Positions 48,190 to 58,129 of a stretch of 64,000 nucleotides of DNA are shown one piece after another. The translations under genes and the position numbers were made by a program. The notes below the pieces were generated by a model. That model was not told the origin of the DNA and did not search any database. It was given only the letters and a program-made list of their open reading frames with translations. Each line of letters begins with the position of its first letter. Position 1 is the first letter of the stretch. The stretch comes from Stieleria neptunia (lineage in GTDB: Bacteria > Planctomycetota > Planctomycetia > Pirellulales > Pirellulaceae): NCBI RefSeq assembly GCF_007754155.1, contig NZ_CP037423.1, forward strand, positions 6,196,567 through 6,260,566. The letters are read 5' to 3'.

Positions 48190-50579
48190 GCCAGCCCTCT
48201 CCATCGACGAAGTCCCCATTCTCCGCACAGACAACCGAGCGCCAACGCGATCACCCAGCCGCGATGCCAGAGCGGGAAGACCCAGGTTTCCATCACGGGG
48301 ACTTTCTCGGACTTCAGCCGCCGCGCCATCAAATTCAAATCTTCTTCCGCGATGATGTCTCCACCGCTTTGCTCGGCAATCCGCTGCAGCAACGCCCGAT
48401 TGACTCCCAACGTGTCAAACTCTCGTCCCGCGATTTGGCGGCTCCAACCGACCGTGGGCGTGCCGACCAGTTCGCCGTCTTCGGCGCGAACCTCGGCGGT
48501 CGCCATGTATTGTCCGGGTTGGTCGTCGTAGTAGGCCACCGAATACGCGCCGGGGATTTCTCCGATCGGCTTGGCATCCAACGTCAGCGAGTCGCCGCCG
48601 GGGCGAAACACGTTGACGGTGATCGTCGGGTTTTCCAGAGGCATAAACGCTTCGTCCAGCGCATCGACACGCAGCACCATCGAGTCGTCGTTGTCGGGTC
48701 CGGGTTTGGCCGACAATTCGGCGCGACGCGGCACGTCGCCGACCAGCCAGCGGGTGATCTGGCGCCAAGCCTGGGCGGCGTCGTCGGGGTTTTGGGGATC
48801 GGGTTGCATCGACCATCTCCAGAGGTCCGCGATGGTGATCGCCCCGACTTTGCCTTTACCGAAACGTTGGACCGCGATCGCCGGTTGAACCTGCCCGCCG
48901 CCGCCTTTGACCGTCGCCAGTTGATAGGCACCGGGTTTCAAGCTGCCGACGACGTTGACCGAATCGAACTGCGGCATCGTCCGCAGACGCTTCGTCTCGG
49001 CGTCGGCTGTTTTGCGCAATCGCATCCAAGGTTGCAACATCCCTTCGCGAGTCAGGCCGACCGAATAATCGTCCGGCGAACCGGAATCGGTCCGGCTGAC
49101 GTAAACCGGCGAAAGGTCGCCCAGGAAGGAGTCACCGAACGCTCGGCCGCGAAACATTTCTTGGCCCCCCAGCATCAACAGCCCGCCGCCACGGGATGAA
49201 ACAAATCGGCGAACCATTTCAAGTTGGTCTTGTGAAAAGAACTCCGGTTCGATGTCATCGATGATCAACGCGTCGAACCCGAACAGTTCCTCTTCGACCT
49301 TCGGGAACCCCGACGCGAGTTCTTCGGTTTCCTTGACGCCGATTCGAATCATCACCGGTTCGTCGTACTGCTCGGCGGTTTCTTCGGCGTCGTCACCAAG
49401 TCCTTGAAACAGAGGGTTGGTGCTGGAAACTTCCTTGTCGCGGAAACTGAATTTGGGCTCCTTGTTGGCCATTCGAATCAGACCGGTCAATTCGACTTCG
49501 GCGTCTTCCGAGATCGCACGTCGCAGAAACTTGAATTCCCAGTTCGGCCGACCGGCGACGTAGAGCACACGGTACGGACCGCCCTGGCGATCGACCGCGA
49601 TCAAACGGGTGTTGTTGACCAGCGTGGTTTCAGACGACGGCGTGTCCATCAATTCATCCAGCTGGTCGAACGCCGCCCGATCGACTTCGCGGAACAAGTC
49701 GACACGATAGAACCGCAACCCGACGTCGGCGGGGCGGAACTGAAACGACACGCTGAACGTTTTTTCGTCCGACCGCAGCGGCACGGTTTTCTCTTCAACC
49801 ACCGATTGCAGCGCGACGTCGGTTAATCTCGCGATGGCTTGACCGGGAAACGACCCATCGATCGCGAATTGCACGGCCAACGTGACGGGCGAGATTTCAA
49901 AATTGGTCTGTCGCACCGTGGTGCTGGTGATTCGCAAATCATTCAGCCCCGTCGTTCGGCTGGGGATCACGGGGTAAACCGGAAACTTCAACTCCGGCAA
50001 CTCCTCCAGTTCCTCCGCGACGCCGGCAACATTGCCATCGGTCATCAGCAACACGCCGGCGACGGGGCGGCCTTCCAGTCGCCGCGAAAGCTCGCCGAGG
50101 TTTTCCACCAATCGGCTGCCCGTCCCACCGCGGCGCAAATCGGCGACTTCACTGGCGCTGGACAATCGCTTGTCGAATCCATAGATCCGCGTTTCGAACA
50201 ATTGGGCCATCGATGAAAACACTGGCGAATCGGCCGCCATGTCGGTCTCGATCCGATCGCGCCACGATTCGTCCGAGCGGCCGATCTTCAGGTCCATGCT
50301 GCCGCTGGTGTCGACGACGATCGGCAACAGATTCGCCCGCGGACGCGGACGCTCGCCGCGCTGCATCGGTTGCAACAAGCAAACCGCCAACAATGCGATC
50401 GCGATCACTTTCAACGTGACACCCAGCCAAGCCGTCCGAACCCGACGACCACCACTGGTGGCGTAGTTCCACAGCACCAGGAATGTCAACACCGTCCCGA
50501 TGACGATCGCGGGGACCGTCCACCGGGGCGAACCGATGACCAGTTCGGCGATGAAGACAGGATACGATTCGAAAACCAT
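48186..50579 (-). CDS. VWA-domain membrane protein
   Basis: About 797 residues from the ATG at 50579, which has GAGGTGA 5 bp upstream; a GTG at 50585 overlapping the previous stop is an alternative. Helices at about residues 23-43 and 52-72 are followed by a VWA domain with MIDAS DTSGSM (about residue 90) and LLMTDG. Later, a GATase-like segment (EFKFLRRAISEDAEVELTGL, FDALIIDDIEPEFFSQDQ, RFVSSRGGGLLMLGGQEMF) and a C-terminal helix (WVIALALGCLCGEWG) occur. This architecture is common in MoxR-linked clusters. Confidence 0.85.
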   Translation of the reverse strand: MVFESYPVFIAELVIGSPRWTVPAIVIGTVLTFLVLWNYATSGGRRVRTAWLGVTLKVIAIALLAVCLLQPMQRGERPRPRANLLPIVVDTSGSMDLKIGRSDESWRDRIETDMAADSPVFSSMAQLFETRIYGFDKRLSSASEVADLRRGGTGSRLVENLGELSRRLEGRPVAGVLLMTDGNVAGVAEELEELPELKFPVYPVIPSRTTGLNDLRITSTTVRQTNFEISPVTLAVQFAIDGSFPGQAIARLTDVALQSVVEEKTVPLRSDEKTFSVSFQFRPADVGLRFYRVDLFREVDRAAFDQLDELMDTPSSETTLVNNTRLIAVDRQGGPYRVLYVAGRPNWEFKFLRRAISEDAEVELTGLIRMANKEPKFSFRDKEVSSTNPLFQGLGDDAEETAEQYDEPVMIRIGVKETEELASGFPKVEEELFGFDALIIDDIEPEFFSQDQLEMVRRFVSSRGGGLLMLGGQEMFRGRAFGDSFLGDLSPVYVSRTDSGSPDDYSVGLTREGMLQPWMRLRKTADAETKRLRTMPQFDSVNVVGSLKPGAYQLATVKGGGGQVQPAIAVQRFGKGKVGAITIADLWRWSMQPDPQNPDDAAQAWRQITRWLVGDVPRRAELSAKPGPDNDDSMVLRVDALDEAFMPLENPTITVNVFRPGGDSLTLDAKPIGEIPGAYSVAYYDDQPGQYMATAEVRAEDGELVGTPTVGWSRQIAGREFDTLGVNRALLQRIAEQSGGDIIAEEDLNLMARRLKSEKVPVMETWVFPLWHRGWVIALALGCLCGEWGLRRWRGLA

Positions 50580-50581
50580 GC

Positions 50582-53500
50582 TCACCTCGGCGACTCCATC
50601 AAACCCGTCTCGACATCCGCACTGCCAAGGTTCTCGTAGTAGCGACGCACGGCATCGGTGAATTGAGCCGGCACCGGATCGCGATCGATCGGTACGAGTT
50701 CATTCTTGGAAGCCGTGCGCCGAAGCAGTTCGGCGCGGACCTCTTGTTTCAATTCTCGCAGCGGTTCGGCCACCAAGTCTTCGACCAGTTCCCATTTCGG
50801 CGCCTCGCCGTGACGTTTCATTTCGGTTCGCATTTGACGGACACGATCGCGAATACTGTTCGCCCTCGCTCGCAGGTCCGCATCGCCGACCATTTCTTCG
50901 ACGTCCCGCATCTGATCCGACCATTCGCGGAAGTCTCCGGTCAGCGGACCGATCGGACCTCCGCCCTCGCTGGGTGATTCAGCGGCGAAACGGCCCCCGG
51001 CAGAATCCTGGCGTGATTGCGGCGAATCGGACGACTGCTGCGGTCCACCACGCAACCCCGGCTGCTGACGTTGACCTTGTTGCTGGCCTTGTTGCTGGCC
51101 GCCCTGCTGACCTTGCTGCTGGCCTTGTTGCTGGCCTTGCTGCTGGCCTTGTTGTTGGCCTTGTTGTTGACCTTGTTGTTGACCTTGTTGTTGACCTTGT
51201 TGTTGACCTTGTTGTTGACCTTGTTGTTGACCTTGTTGTTGACCTTGTTGTTGACCTTGCTGCTGGCCGCCCTGCTGGCCTTGCTGCTGGCCTTGTTGCT
51301 GGCCTTGTTGTTGGCCTTGTTGTTGACCTTGCTGCTGGCCTTGTTGCTGACCTTGTTGCTGACCCTGTTGCTCGCCTTGTTGCTCGCCTTGTTGCTGTCC
51401 TTGTTGTTGACCTTGTTGCTGATCTTGTTGTTGGCCTTGTTGCTGATCTTGTTGTTGGCCTTGTTGCTGATCTTGTTGTTGGCCTTGTTGCTGACCTTGT
51501 TGCTGGCCTTGTTGCTCGCCTTGTTGTTGACCTTGTTGCTCGCCCTGTTGTTGACCCTGTTGCATTTCGGAAGCCTCCCGTTGCAGTTCCTGCTCGACGC
51601 CACGGGTGAGTTGTTCGAGTTGCTGAGCGGCGCGTCGCAACCCTTCGGTGGAATCACCCAGCACCGCATCGGCGGCTTCGTCGATGCTTTGCTGCAGTTG
51701 CTCGATTCCCTTGGCCGCTTCCTGCTCAAATTGTTCGGCTTGCGGCATAAAGCCTCGACGGACCAATTCGGCGGCATTTTCCAGCTGCTGTTCGGTTTGA
51801 GACCGTCGCGCCTGACGGAAACCGTCGTACAGCTTTTCCGCCAGCAACGGTTCGGCTTCATCGGCCTCCCTGACCGTCCGCTCCATTTTGTCGACCAGAT
51901 CACGGAACCGTTCAGCCTGGTCTTCCAGCTGCTGCGGTGCGGCGTCGGTTTGTTCGTCACCGCGTAATCCCGGCGAGGCTTTTTCGACCTGCTCTCGCAT
52001 CGACTGCCCAATCTTTTCTTGTTCGTTTTTCAGCTCGGTCGCTTCGCGCTGCATCTCCCGAACGGTCTCATCAAATGCCCCCGCGGCTCGTTGACGGAAC
52101 TCTTCTTGCAGCTCATCCAGCTGGCGTTCGGCGCGGCGTCCGGCGGCCAGGGCCGCCGAAGCATCATTTTCCTCCGTCGCCTTGCTCGCCTGTTGCAAAT
52201 CCTCGCGTGACTCTTGCAGTTTGTCGGCTTGCTCGTTCATCCGCTCGCTGTTTTCCGGCGAACGCATCCGTGATTCCAGGTCGTCCGACATCCGCAGCAA
52301 TTCCTGCTGCTGCTCCCGCAACCGTTTCAACTGTCGGCGGATCTCCTCGGCTTCTTCTTCGTTCTCTGCCTGTTCCAGTGCCGACTGCAGCTTCGCCAAC
52401 TCCTCGGTCAAATCCTCGGTGCGTTTGGCGAGTTCACGAAGCCGGCTGAGGACCTGTCGATCTTCCGCGGCGGCCTGTTGCTGGGCGGTTTGCTGCTGGG
52501 CCTGCTGCTGCGTTTCGTAACGGTTCTCGTCGTCGTCCAACTCCAACTCATCGAGCTGCTGTTGTCGGCTCTGGCCGCCTCCGCCGCTTTGACTTTGTTG
52601 TTGCTGTCTCTGTTGACGCGTGACTTCGAACTCACGCGATCGCAGTTTCAGCAAACTCGAAAAACTGCGTTGTGCCGACGAGCGGGCTTCGGGAAGATCA
52701 ACGGCGGCAAGGTTCTTCACGGTCTCGTTCATCGCTTGGTAAGCCCGCAAACCGATCTCCTTGGACTTTGCGTCGGTCAACTTTTCCGCCATCTCTTCAA
52801 ACTGGCCGATCGCATCGGTTTGGGAGTCACTGATGGTTTGGATGTCTTCCGGCGCGGGTGCGGTTCCGGCCATCTCCAGTCGGATCTGGTTCCAGATCGC
52901 GGTGATGATCTGTTTTTGCAGTTTCGCCAACTCTTCGGCTTGCTGCTGTTGGCCGGACGGCTGTCCCGGTTGCGACGGCGGCGGCGAATCGCCCTCGCGA
53001 AAGATCTCTTCGAACGGACGCACGTCGGCAAAAAACAGATCGCTTTCGGTACGACGCGGTTTTCCGTCCGGCCCGATGTCTTCGGCCCAGAAATAGTACG
53101 AAACCAAATCGTCCGGTTTCGCCTTCAACGATTCGAAGTCCAGTGTGTGATCGATGCTCGAATCGACATTGCGCGCCAGATTTTCGGCAAGCTCGACGGT
53201 CACTTCGGGCTCCTCTTCGATCCGGTACGTGATCCCCGATTTTGAAATGCCATAGTCGTCGCGAACGTTTGCACGCAGCGGCAACTCCTGGATCGCCGAC
53301 ACGGTCACATCGCGAGCCTTTTCGAGCTTCAATTTGGGCGGTTTGTTCGGCAACACCTTGATCGACAACTCGGGCGGATACTTGTTTTCGCGTTGTTCGT
53401 CGTCAACCAGTTTCAACAGATAGGTTTCTGATTGCTCGGCGGTAACGGTCGCAACATAGGCCGCATAGCGCTGCGTGGGATCCTCCGTTTTGGCGTCGAC

Positions 53501-54577
53501 GATTCGGGTGGCCGGCGAACAATCGATCGCGTCGCCGCTTTTCGTCGTCAGGGTGCATGAGACGACGGGTTTGTTGAGCAGCAGCCGCCACGTCACTTCA
53601 GTCCCCTGGACCACGCTAACCTTGACCGTGTCTTCGACCGTACGTGATTTCATCTGCGTGTATTCGGGAAACTCCAGCACGGCGTCGCTGCGTCGCAACT
53701 CGGGAAACTCGAACACCTCGACCGAATACGTTTGGCTGTTCCAGCGCGGCGATTCGATTCGATACGACAGTGGTTGATCGACGCGAGACAAAAAACCGCC
53801 GACGATCGGATCGCTCAAGTTTCGTTTCATCAAGACTTCCGACAGCCTTCCATCGACGAACTCCGTGATCAACGTCGCCGACTCGGGGGCCGACTCGCTG
53901 AATTCGGCGGTCACGACCAGACTGGTGCCGCGTTCGATCGACACGTCGCCGGGCAATACCGTCACGTCCTGTTGCGTTTCGGATTGCGACGCCAGCGATG
54001 ACGGCAACAGTGACACGTCGGGATCCTGCCTGAAATCGATCATGGACACGCCGATCGCGGCGGCCAACGCACCGACGCCACAAAATCGCGAGGACCACAA
54101 CGACAACGTCGACACCACGGTCTGCCAATCATGGGAACGAAAATGGTCGTGCGTCTCGCCGATCAGATGCTGCCCGAGGGGTCCGGCCGTCTGTTCGTCG
54201 TCTAAGTAAGTCGCCGTCAACAGCCGTTCGCCCAAACCCGGAAACGCGGTTTCGATTTTCGCCGCCGTCGCCTGGACGCCCCCGGCCAATCGACGCGAAA
54301 GCACCCACGACGCCATCACTGCGATCACCAACACCGAGACGTTCAACGTCCAGGTCGTGACGTCGTCGATTTGCCCGAATAATTGTGCGCCGCGAAACAT
54401 CAACGCGAACAACATGGCGATGATCGCGAACACAGCCAACAACGTCCAAAAGTGTCTGGAGCGGACACGACCAGAAACATGATTCATCTCACGCCGAATG
54501 CGTTCGAGTTGACGTTCCGCCATGCCGAGCTTGGAATCGAATCGGAGATCGTTTCCGGTGGAAGGGGTGTCGCTCAT
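50582..54577 (-). CDS. DUF4175-like membrane protein with long GQQQ tract
   Basis: A 1331-residue protein. Two helices near residues 42-62 and 76-95 and a third near 165-182 anchor it. An extracytoplasmic beta-rich part (about 190-520) is followed by a long charged coiled-coil region (about 540-1000, with QQQQ and EE clusters). About 40 units of GQQQ/GEQQ/DQQQ lie at residues about 1004-1170. The C-terminal 160 residues are helical (DLRARANSIRDRVRQMRTEMK). The size, position and architecture match DUF4175-type proteins of MoxR clusters. It begins 415 bp after the BatA-like gene stop, in a gap that contains RepB. Confidence 0.8.
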   Translation of the reverse strand: MSDTPSTGNDLRFDSKLGMAERQLERIRREMNHVSGRVRSRHFWTLLAVFAIIAMLFALMFRGAQLFGQIDDVTTWTLNVSVLVIAVMASWVLSRRLAGGVQATAAKIETAFPGLGERLLTATYLDDEQTAGPLGQHLIGETHDHFRSHDWQTVVSTLSLWSSRFCGVGALAAAIGVSMIDFRQDPDVSLLPSSLASQSETQQDVTVLPGDVSIERGTSLVVTAEFSESAPESATLITEFVDGRLSEVLMKRNLSDPIVGGFLSRVDQPLSYRIESPRWNSQTYSVEVFEFPELRRSDAVLEFPEYTQMKSRTVEDTVKVSVVQGTEVTWRLLLNKPVVSCTLTTKSGDAIDCSPATRIVDAKTEDPTQRYAAYVATVTAEQSETYLLKLVDDEQRENKYPPELSIKVLPNKPPKLKLEKARDVTVSAIQELPLRANVRDDYGISKSGITYRIEEEPEVTVELAENLARNVDSSIDHTLDFESLKAKPDDLVSYYFWAEDIGPDGKPRRTESDLFFADVRPFEEIFREGDSPPPSQPGQPSGQQQQAEELAKLQKQIITAIWNQIRLEMAGTAPAPEDIQTISDSQTDAIGQFEEMAEKLTDAKSKEIGLRAYQAMNETVKNLAAVDLPEARSSAQRSFSSLLKLRSREFEVTRQQRQQQQSQSGGGGQSRQQQLDELELDDDENRYETQQQAQQQTAQQQAAAEDRQVLSRLRELAKRTEDLTEELAKLQSALEQAENEEEAEEIRRQLKRLREQQQELLRMSDDLESRMRSPENSERMNEQADKLQESREDLQQASKATEENDASAALAAGRRAERQLDELQEEFRQRAAGAFDETVREMQREATELKNEQEKIGQSMREQVEKASPGLRGDEQTDAAPQQLEDQAERFRDLVDKMERTVREADEAEPLLAEKLYDGFRQARRSQTEQQLENAAELVRRGFMPQAEQFEQEAAKGIEQLQQSIDEAADAVLGDSTEGLRRAAQQLEQLTRGVEQELQREASEMQQGQQQGEQQGQQQGEQQGQQQGQQQGQQQDQQQGQQQDQQQGQQQDQQQGQQQGQQQGEQQGEQQGQQQGQQQGQQQGQQQGQQQGQQQGQQQGQQGGQQQGQQQGQQQGQQQGQQQGQQQGQQQGQQQGQQQGQQQGQQQGQQQGQQQGQQGGQQQGQQQGQRQQPGLRGGPQQSSDSPQSRQDSAGGRFAAESPSEGGGPIGPLTGDFREWSDQMRDVEEMVGDADLRARANSIRDRVRQMRTEMKRHGEAPKWELVEDLVAEPLRELKQEVRAELLRRTASKNELVPIDRDPVPAQFTDAVRRYYENLGSADVETGLMESPR
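51060..51567 (-). repeat. 12-bp minisatellite encoding GQQQ
   Basis: About 40 copies of a 12-bp unit, complement of TTGTTGACCTTG with CTG/CTC/GCC variants, in frame with the DUF4175-like gene. Interspersed units give GEQQ and DQQQ. The opposite strand reads as a Leu-rich open frame that is an artefact. Confidence 0.93.
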
Positions 54578-54992
54578 CGTTTCGTCACCTGAGACGGAGT
54601 TCGCGGTTTTGGAGAGAAGGTGTCGGACACGAATGACACGGGCATCTGCGTTGCTGCGCGGGGTTTCCGGACCGTCCCGCTTAGGAACGATGCGAAACGC
54701 GACGAATCCCCATGATCCGGTCGATCGAGTGTGATGTGGTGAGCGGACCGATGTACGACGTCCTTTCCAGGTCGTCGTCCGGAGTCCAGCGGACGACGGC
54801 CCGGAAGGGCCATCGTACTCGAAAAACCCGTCGTCCTAAGCTGGGCGGTTCCTTTAGCCGCCCACTGTCTCTGCGTCGCAGCGACCGGGAATCGCCTCAA
54901 GGCTAGCCACCAACGGTTGCTGATTCCCGTCGTACTGAAACCCGTGCCATGGGTGCCTGAAACCATTTGCCACATCGTTGCGGGGTGTAACA
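54578..54992. other. Repeat-bearing gap within the MoxR-VWA cluster
   Basis: 415 bp between the BatA-like stop and the DUF4175-like start. It contains RepB at about 54741-54838 (CGACGTCCTTT end and the ACGACGGCCC stem) and a RepE relic near 54617. No gene is seen. It is the only long break in the otherwise tightly packed cluster. Confidence 0.7.
54741..54838 (+). repeat. RepB single copy
   Basis: Same orientation as the 17566 array, with the CGACGTCCTTT end and the ACGACGGCCC stem, whose 3' arm has one mismatch. Lies between the BatA-like and DUF4175-like genes. Confidence 0.82.
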
Positions 54993-57122
54993 TCATGCGG
55001 CTGCCTGTTGACGGGAGGAGTCTCTGGCGGCGAGCAGTGTTTCCGCCGCGATGAATCCGAGCGTGGCCAGGATCAACCATTGCCACCAGCCTTGCCGCGC
55101 TTCCAGTTCAATGTCGCGCAGCGCCCGCTCGGCGGTCTGTTCCTGCTGCCGCGCCATCGGCGACGAGACAACCGCGCCGAACTGGACGATTCGATCCAGA
55201 TCAAAGGACGTGGTCACACTTTCCGTCGGATCCAAGTTGATCGCGTAGGTTTCTCCATCGGACTCCACAAAACCCGGTTCCGTCGCGACATCGTCATCAC
55301 CGAGTGGATCACCAACGACCAGCGATTCCGGGGCGAGCTGCGTGTTTCGCCCCAGCATGCCCAGCAGGATCGGGACAAACTTGGTCGACAACGCCAACTG
55401 GCTTTCGGCAGGCTGCCAACCGCTCGCCAACACCCAAAGCTTACCACCGGAAAGTTCTGGATCGTCGTTGGCGATATCCCGTCGCACCAGCAACGGCGAA
55501 CCGTCGTCCAACTTCAGCGTCACACTGGGCACCTGACCGAGTCCGTCGAGCTGACGGTGGTTCCAAATTCGAATGTTGCTGAAATCGTTCACACCGGGAT
55601 CCGACAGCGGAGCGATCAACGCGGACTTGAAATCGACCGAAGCGATCAAGCGGTAGTCGTCAGATTCGGATTCGCCGATCTTCAGCTCGGAAGACTGTAA
55701 CAAGCTCGCAAGCGCGGCCCCCGTGGCTTCATCGACCGCCCGATCGAGCACGACTAGAACACGTCCGCCGGATGACAGGTATTGCTCGATCGCATCGCGG
55801 TTAGATTCCAGTGTCGCCGAAGCATTCATGATCAGCAGCGGCGTCGTGGCCGGATCCAAGCCTTCGCCCCAGTCGTCTTCGGTCCGCACTGTCAACGTGA
55901 CCTCTCGCGTGGGGTCAGACCACGGCACCTGGCTGGCGTAAAACGAAAGCGTTTCGCGAACCGATGAATCCGACCCCGGCCCAGATTCCGCCGACGGCCC
56001 ATCGGACGTCGAGACATTGCGTGGCGATTCGACGAAGCGAACTTCTTGATCGATGCGTTTGGGGCGAATGAAGTGGAACGTATTGTCAAAACCGTCGCGG
56101 TCTCCCGAAACGGTTAGCGTCGCCGTCCGCGCCGGGTCGCCGTCATCATCGGCTTCGGGCAACTCGACCGAAAAGAAACGTGTTTGTCCCGGAGGCACTT
56201 GGATCACCGCGGCATCCTGGTCCTGGTTCTCAAACCGAAGTCGGAACGTGGACGTGTCGCCGTCGTCGGTCTGTGCAACCTGGACGCGAACGACGTCTCC
56301 CGCTGCGTCTCGGATGGCTTCATCGGTGTCGGCGGCCGGCGTTTGGGGCATCACCCGCAGGCTGACGTTTCCGCGGGTCGTGGCGATCAGCGTTTCCATG
56401 TCCAACCACACGCGACTGGGCCACTCATATCCCTGCAGCGTTTCGATCTCGGCGCCGGACTGCAGGTCGCTCAGCAATACGATTCGCGTTTCAATCGTCG
56501 CGCTGGCATTGGGGTTATTCGGTGTGGCCGAAGCGTTTTCGGATTCTCCGAGTTCCAAAAGAGCTGCCTGATCGGCGGCGTAGCGAATCGCTTTGCCGAC
56601 ATCAGTCGATTGCCACGTCGGCGTCAGTCGATCGATCGCGTCACGCGCGGCACTCTTGCGGGTGTCCGCGACCAGTTGCGTGGACTCCTCCAGTGACAAG
56701 ATCGTCCGCGGCGCGGAATCAAAGGCGATCACCGAAAACAGTGTTTCATCGTCGGCCTGTTCTAGAATCTGCTTGGCTTTGCTGGTCGCCTGGTCCCACA
56801 AACCGGTGCGCTTCATGCTCGCACTCTGGTCGATCAACACGATCACCGCCTGTTTGACGCCTTCCACCGAATCCGATTCCGACAGCGGCAAAAACGGTCT
56901 GGCGAAGGCGAAGGCGAGTAGTAAAATCGCTGCGCACCGCAGCAACAACAACGGCCAGTTTTCCAGACGGCTGCGTCGTGTCAGTCGCGGCGGCGTCGAA
57001 TCGAGAAACATCAGCGAACTGAATTCGACGTCGCCCTTGGGTTGGCGCCGAATCAAGTGAAACAGGATCGGTCCGGCAACAGCCAGTGCGCCCAGAAAAT
57101 ACAGCGGTGCCAGAAAACTCAT
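54993..57122 (-). CDS. BatA-like VWA protein
   Basis: A 709-residue protein. The N-terminal BatA segment (FLAPLYFLGALAVAGPILFHLI, then a second helix WPLLLLRCAAILLLAFAFARPFL) is followed by a VWA domain with the MIDAS motif IDQSASM (about residue 97) and VLLSDLQ. The middle is beta-rich and the C-terminus has a helix (WWQWLILATLGFIAAETLL). Such proteins partner with MoxR and DUF58. The start ATG overlaps the DUF58 stop by four bases. Confidence 0.88.
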   Translation of the reverse strand: MSFLAPLYFLGALAVAGPILFHLIRRQPKGDVEFSSLMFLDSTPPRLTRRSRLENWPLLLLRCAAILLLAFAFARPFLPLSESDSVEGVKQAVIVLIDQSASMKRTGLWDQATSKAKQILEQADDETLFSVIAFDSAPRTILSLEESTQLVADTRKSAARDAIDRLTPTWQSTDVGKAIRYAADQAALLELGESENASATPNNPNASATIETRIVLLSDLQSGAEIETLQGYEWPSRVWLDMETLIATTRGNVSLRVMPQTPAADTDEAIRDAAGDVVRVQVAQTDDGDTSTFRLRFENQDQDAAVIQVPPGQTRFFSVELPEADDDGDPARTATLTVSGDRDGFDNTFHFIRPKRIDQEVRFVESPRNVSTSDGPSAESGPGSDSSVRETLSFYASQVPWSDPTREVTLTVRTEDDWGEGLDPATTPLLIMNASATLESNRDAIEQYLSSGGRVLVVLDRAVDEATGAALASLLQSSELKIGESESDDYRLIASVDFKSALIAPLSDPGVNDFSNIRIWNHRQLDGLGQVPSVTLKLDDGSPLLVRRDIANDDPELSGGKLWVLASGWQPAESQLALSTKFVPILLGMLGRNTQLAPESLVVGDPLGDDDVATEPGFVESDGETYAINLDPTESVTTSFDLDRIVQFGAVVSSPMARQQEQTAERALRDIELEARQGWWQWLILATLGFIAAETLLAARDSSRQQAAA

Positions 57123-58129
57123 CGCCGCACTCCCTCGCTGATCGATCGCTGCCCCGATTTGCCGAGTCGGTTGCGGGCGTTGATCAAACTGGACAGCGCC
57201 AAATCGAGCGGCTTGTCGGTGATCAGTTCATAGAACCCCACGCCGGTCGATTCACAAATCGATTCGATCTCGCGGCGGTGTCGCTCGAATCGCTCGGTGT
57301 AGTTGGCTTTTGCCGCGGACGGGTCGACGTAAATCTGTTGGCCGGTTTCGACGTCGGTCACCATCGCCGGCTTGTCGATTCCCAAGTCCAGTTCACCCGG
57401 ATCGATCATCCGCAACAACACCACTTCGTGCCCGCGTGCGCGGAGCGCCGCCAATTGCGTCTTCAGCATACCCGGGGGCGCCAACAGATCGCTCATCAAA
57501 ATCACCAGCCCGCGGCGTGGCACCAACGACGTCACTTGGCGGAGCGGGGCTTCGATGTCCGTGCCTTTGCCGACCGCGGGACGGGAGAGTTCGACCAGGA
57601 TCTGGTGAAATTGTTTGGCACCGAGTTTGGCCGGCAAAAAATCACCGAGTTCCGCATCGAACGTCAGCACACCGACGGCGTCGTGTTGCATGGTCAGGAA
57701 ATAAGCCAGCGTCGCAGCGACCGTTCGCGCGTATTCCATCTTGCTGTAGTCGATCGATCCGTAGCCCATCGAACGGCTTTGATCGACGACCAGGTAGCAA
57801 CGCCGGTTGGTCTCGTCTTCGAATTTTTTGATGAAGTACCGATCGCTCCGCGCGTAGAGTTTCCAATCCAGGTTGCGCAAATCATCTCCGGGGACGTAGG
57901 CACGGTATTCGCTGAACTCGATCGAGCTGCCGTGCGTCGGACTGCGGTGCAACCCCGAGAAAAACCCTTCGACCACCGTCTTGGCGCGGAGCTTTAAACT
58001 CTTGATCCGCATCAGCGCCGAGGGGTCAACGCCGGCGCGATGATTCGCGTTCGAATTCGATCCGGCTGTTGATGATCCGGCAGCGTTTTTTCGGGCGGGG
58101 GAGGCCCCGGCATTGGCGACGGCGCTCAT
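57119..58129 (-). CDS. DUF58 protein
   Basis: A 336-residue DUF58 protein. After a low-complexity Ala/Asn/Ser-rich N-terminus, GSSIEFSEYRAYVPGDDLRNLDWKLYAR is the family signature, then a VWA-like domain with VVDQSRSMGYG (MIDAS) and LMSDLLAP. DUF58 proteins are cytoplasmic partners of MoxR ATPases. Overlaps both neighbours by ATGA. Confidence 0.93.
   Translation of the reverse strand: MSAVANAGASPARKNAAGSSTAGSNSNANHRAGVDPSALMRIKSLKLRAKTVVEGFFSGLHRSPTHGSSIEFSEYRAYVPGDDLRNLDWKLYARSDRYFIKKFEDETNRRCYLVVDQSRSMGYGSIDYSKMEYARTVAATLAYFLTMQHDAVGVLTFDAELGDFLPAKLGAKQFHQILVELSRPAVGKGTDIEAPLRQVTSLVPRRGLVILMSDLLAPPGMLKTQLAALRARGHEVVLLRMIDPGELDLGIDKPAMVTDVETGQQIYVDPSAAKANYTERFERHRREIESICESTGVGFYELITDKPLDLALSSLINARNRLGKSGQRSISEGVRR

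Noticed and set aside
51017..51967. Leu-rich frame opposite the GQQQ tract
   Set aside because: Produced by reading the 12-bp repeat on the opposite strand.
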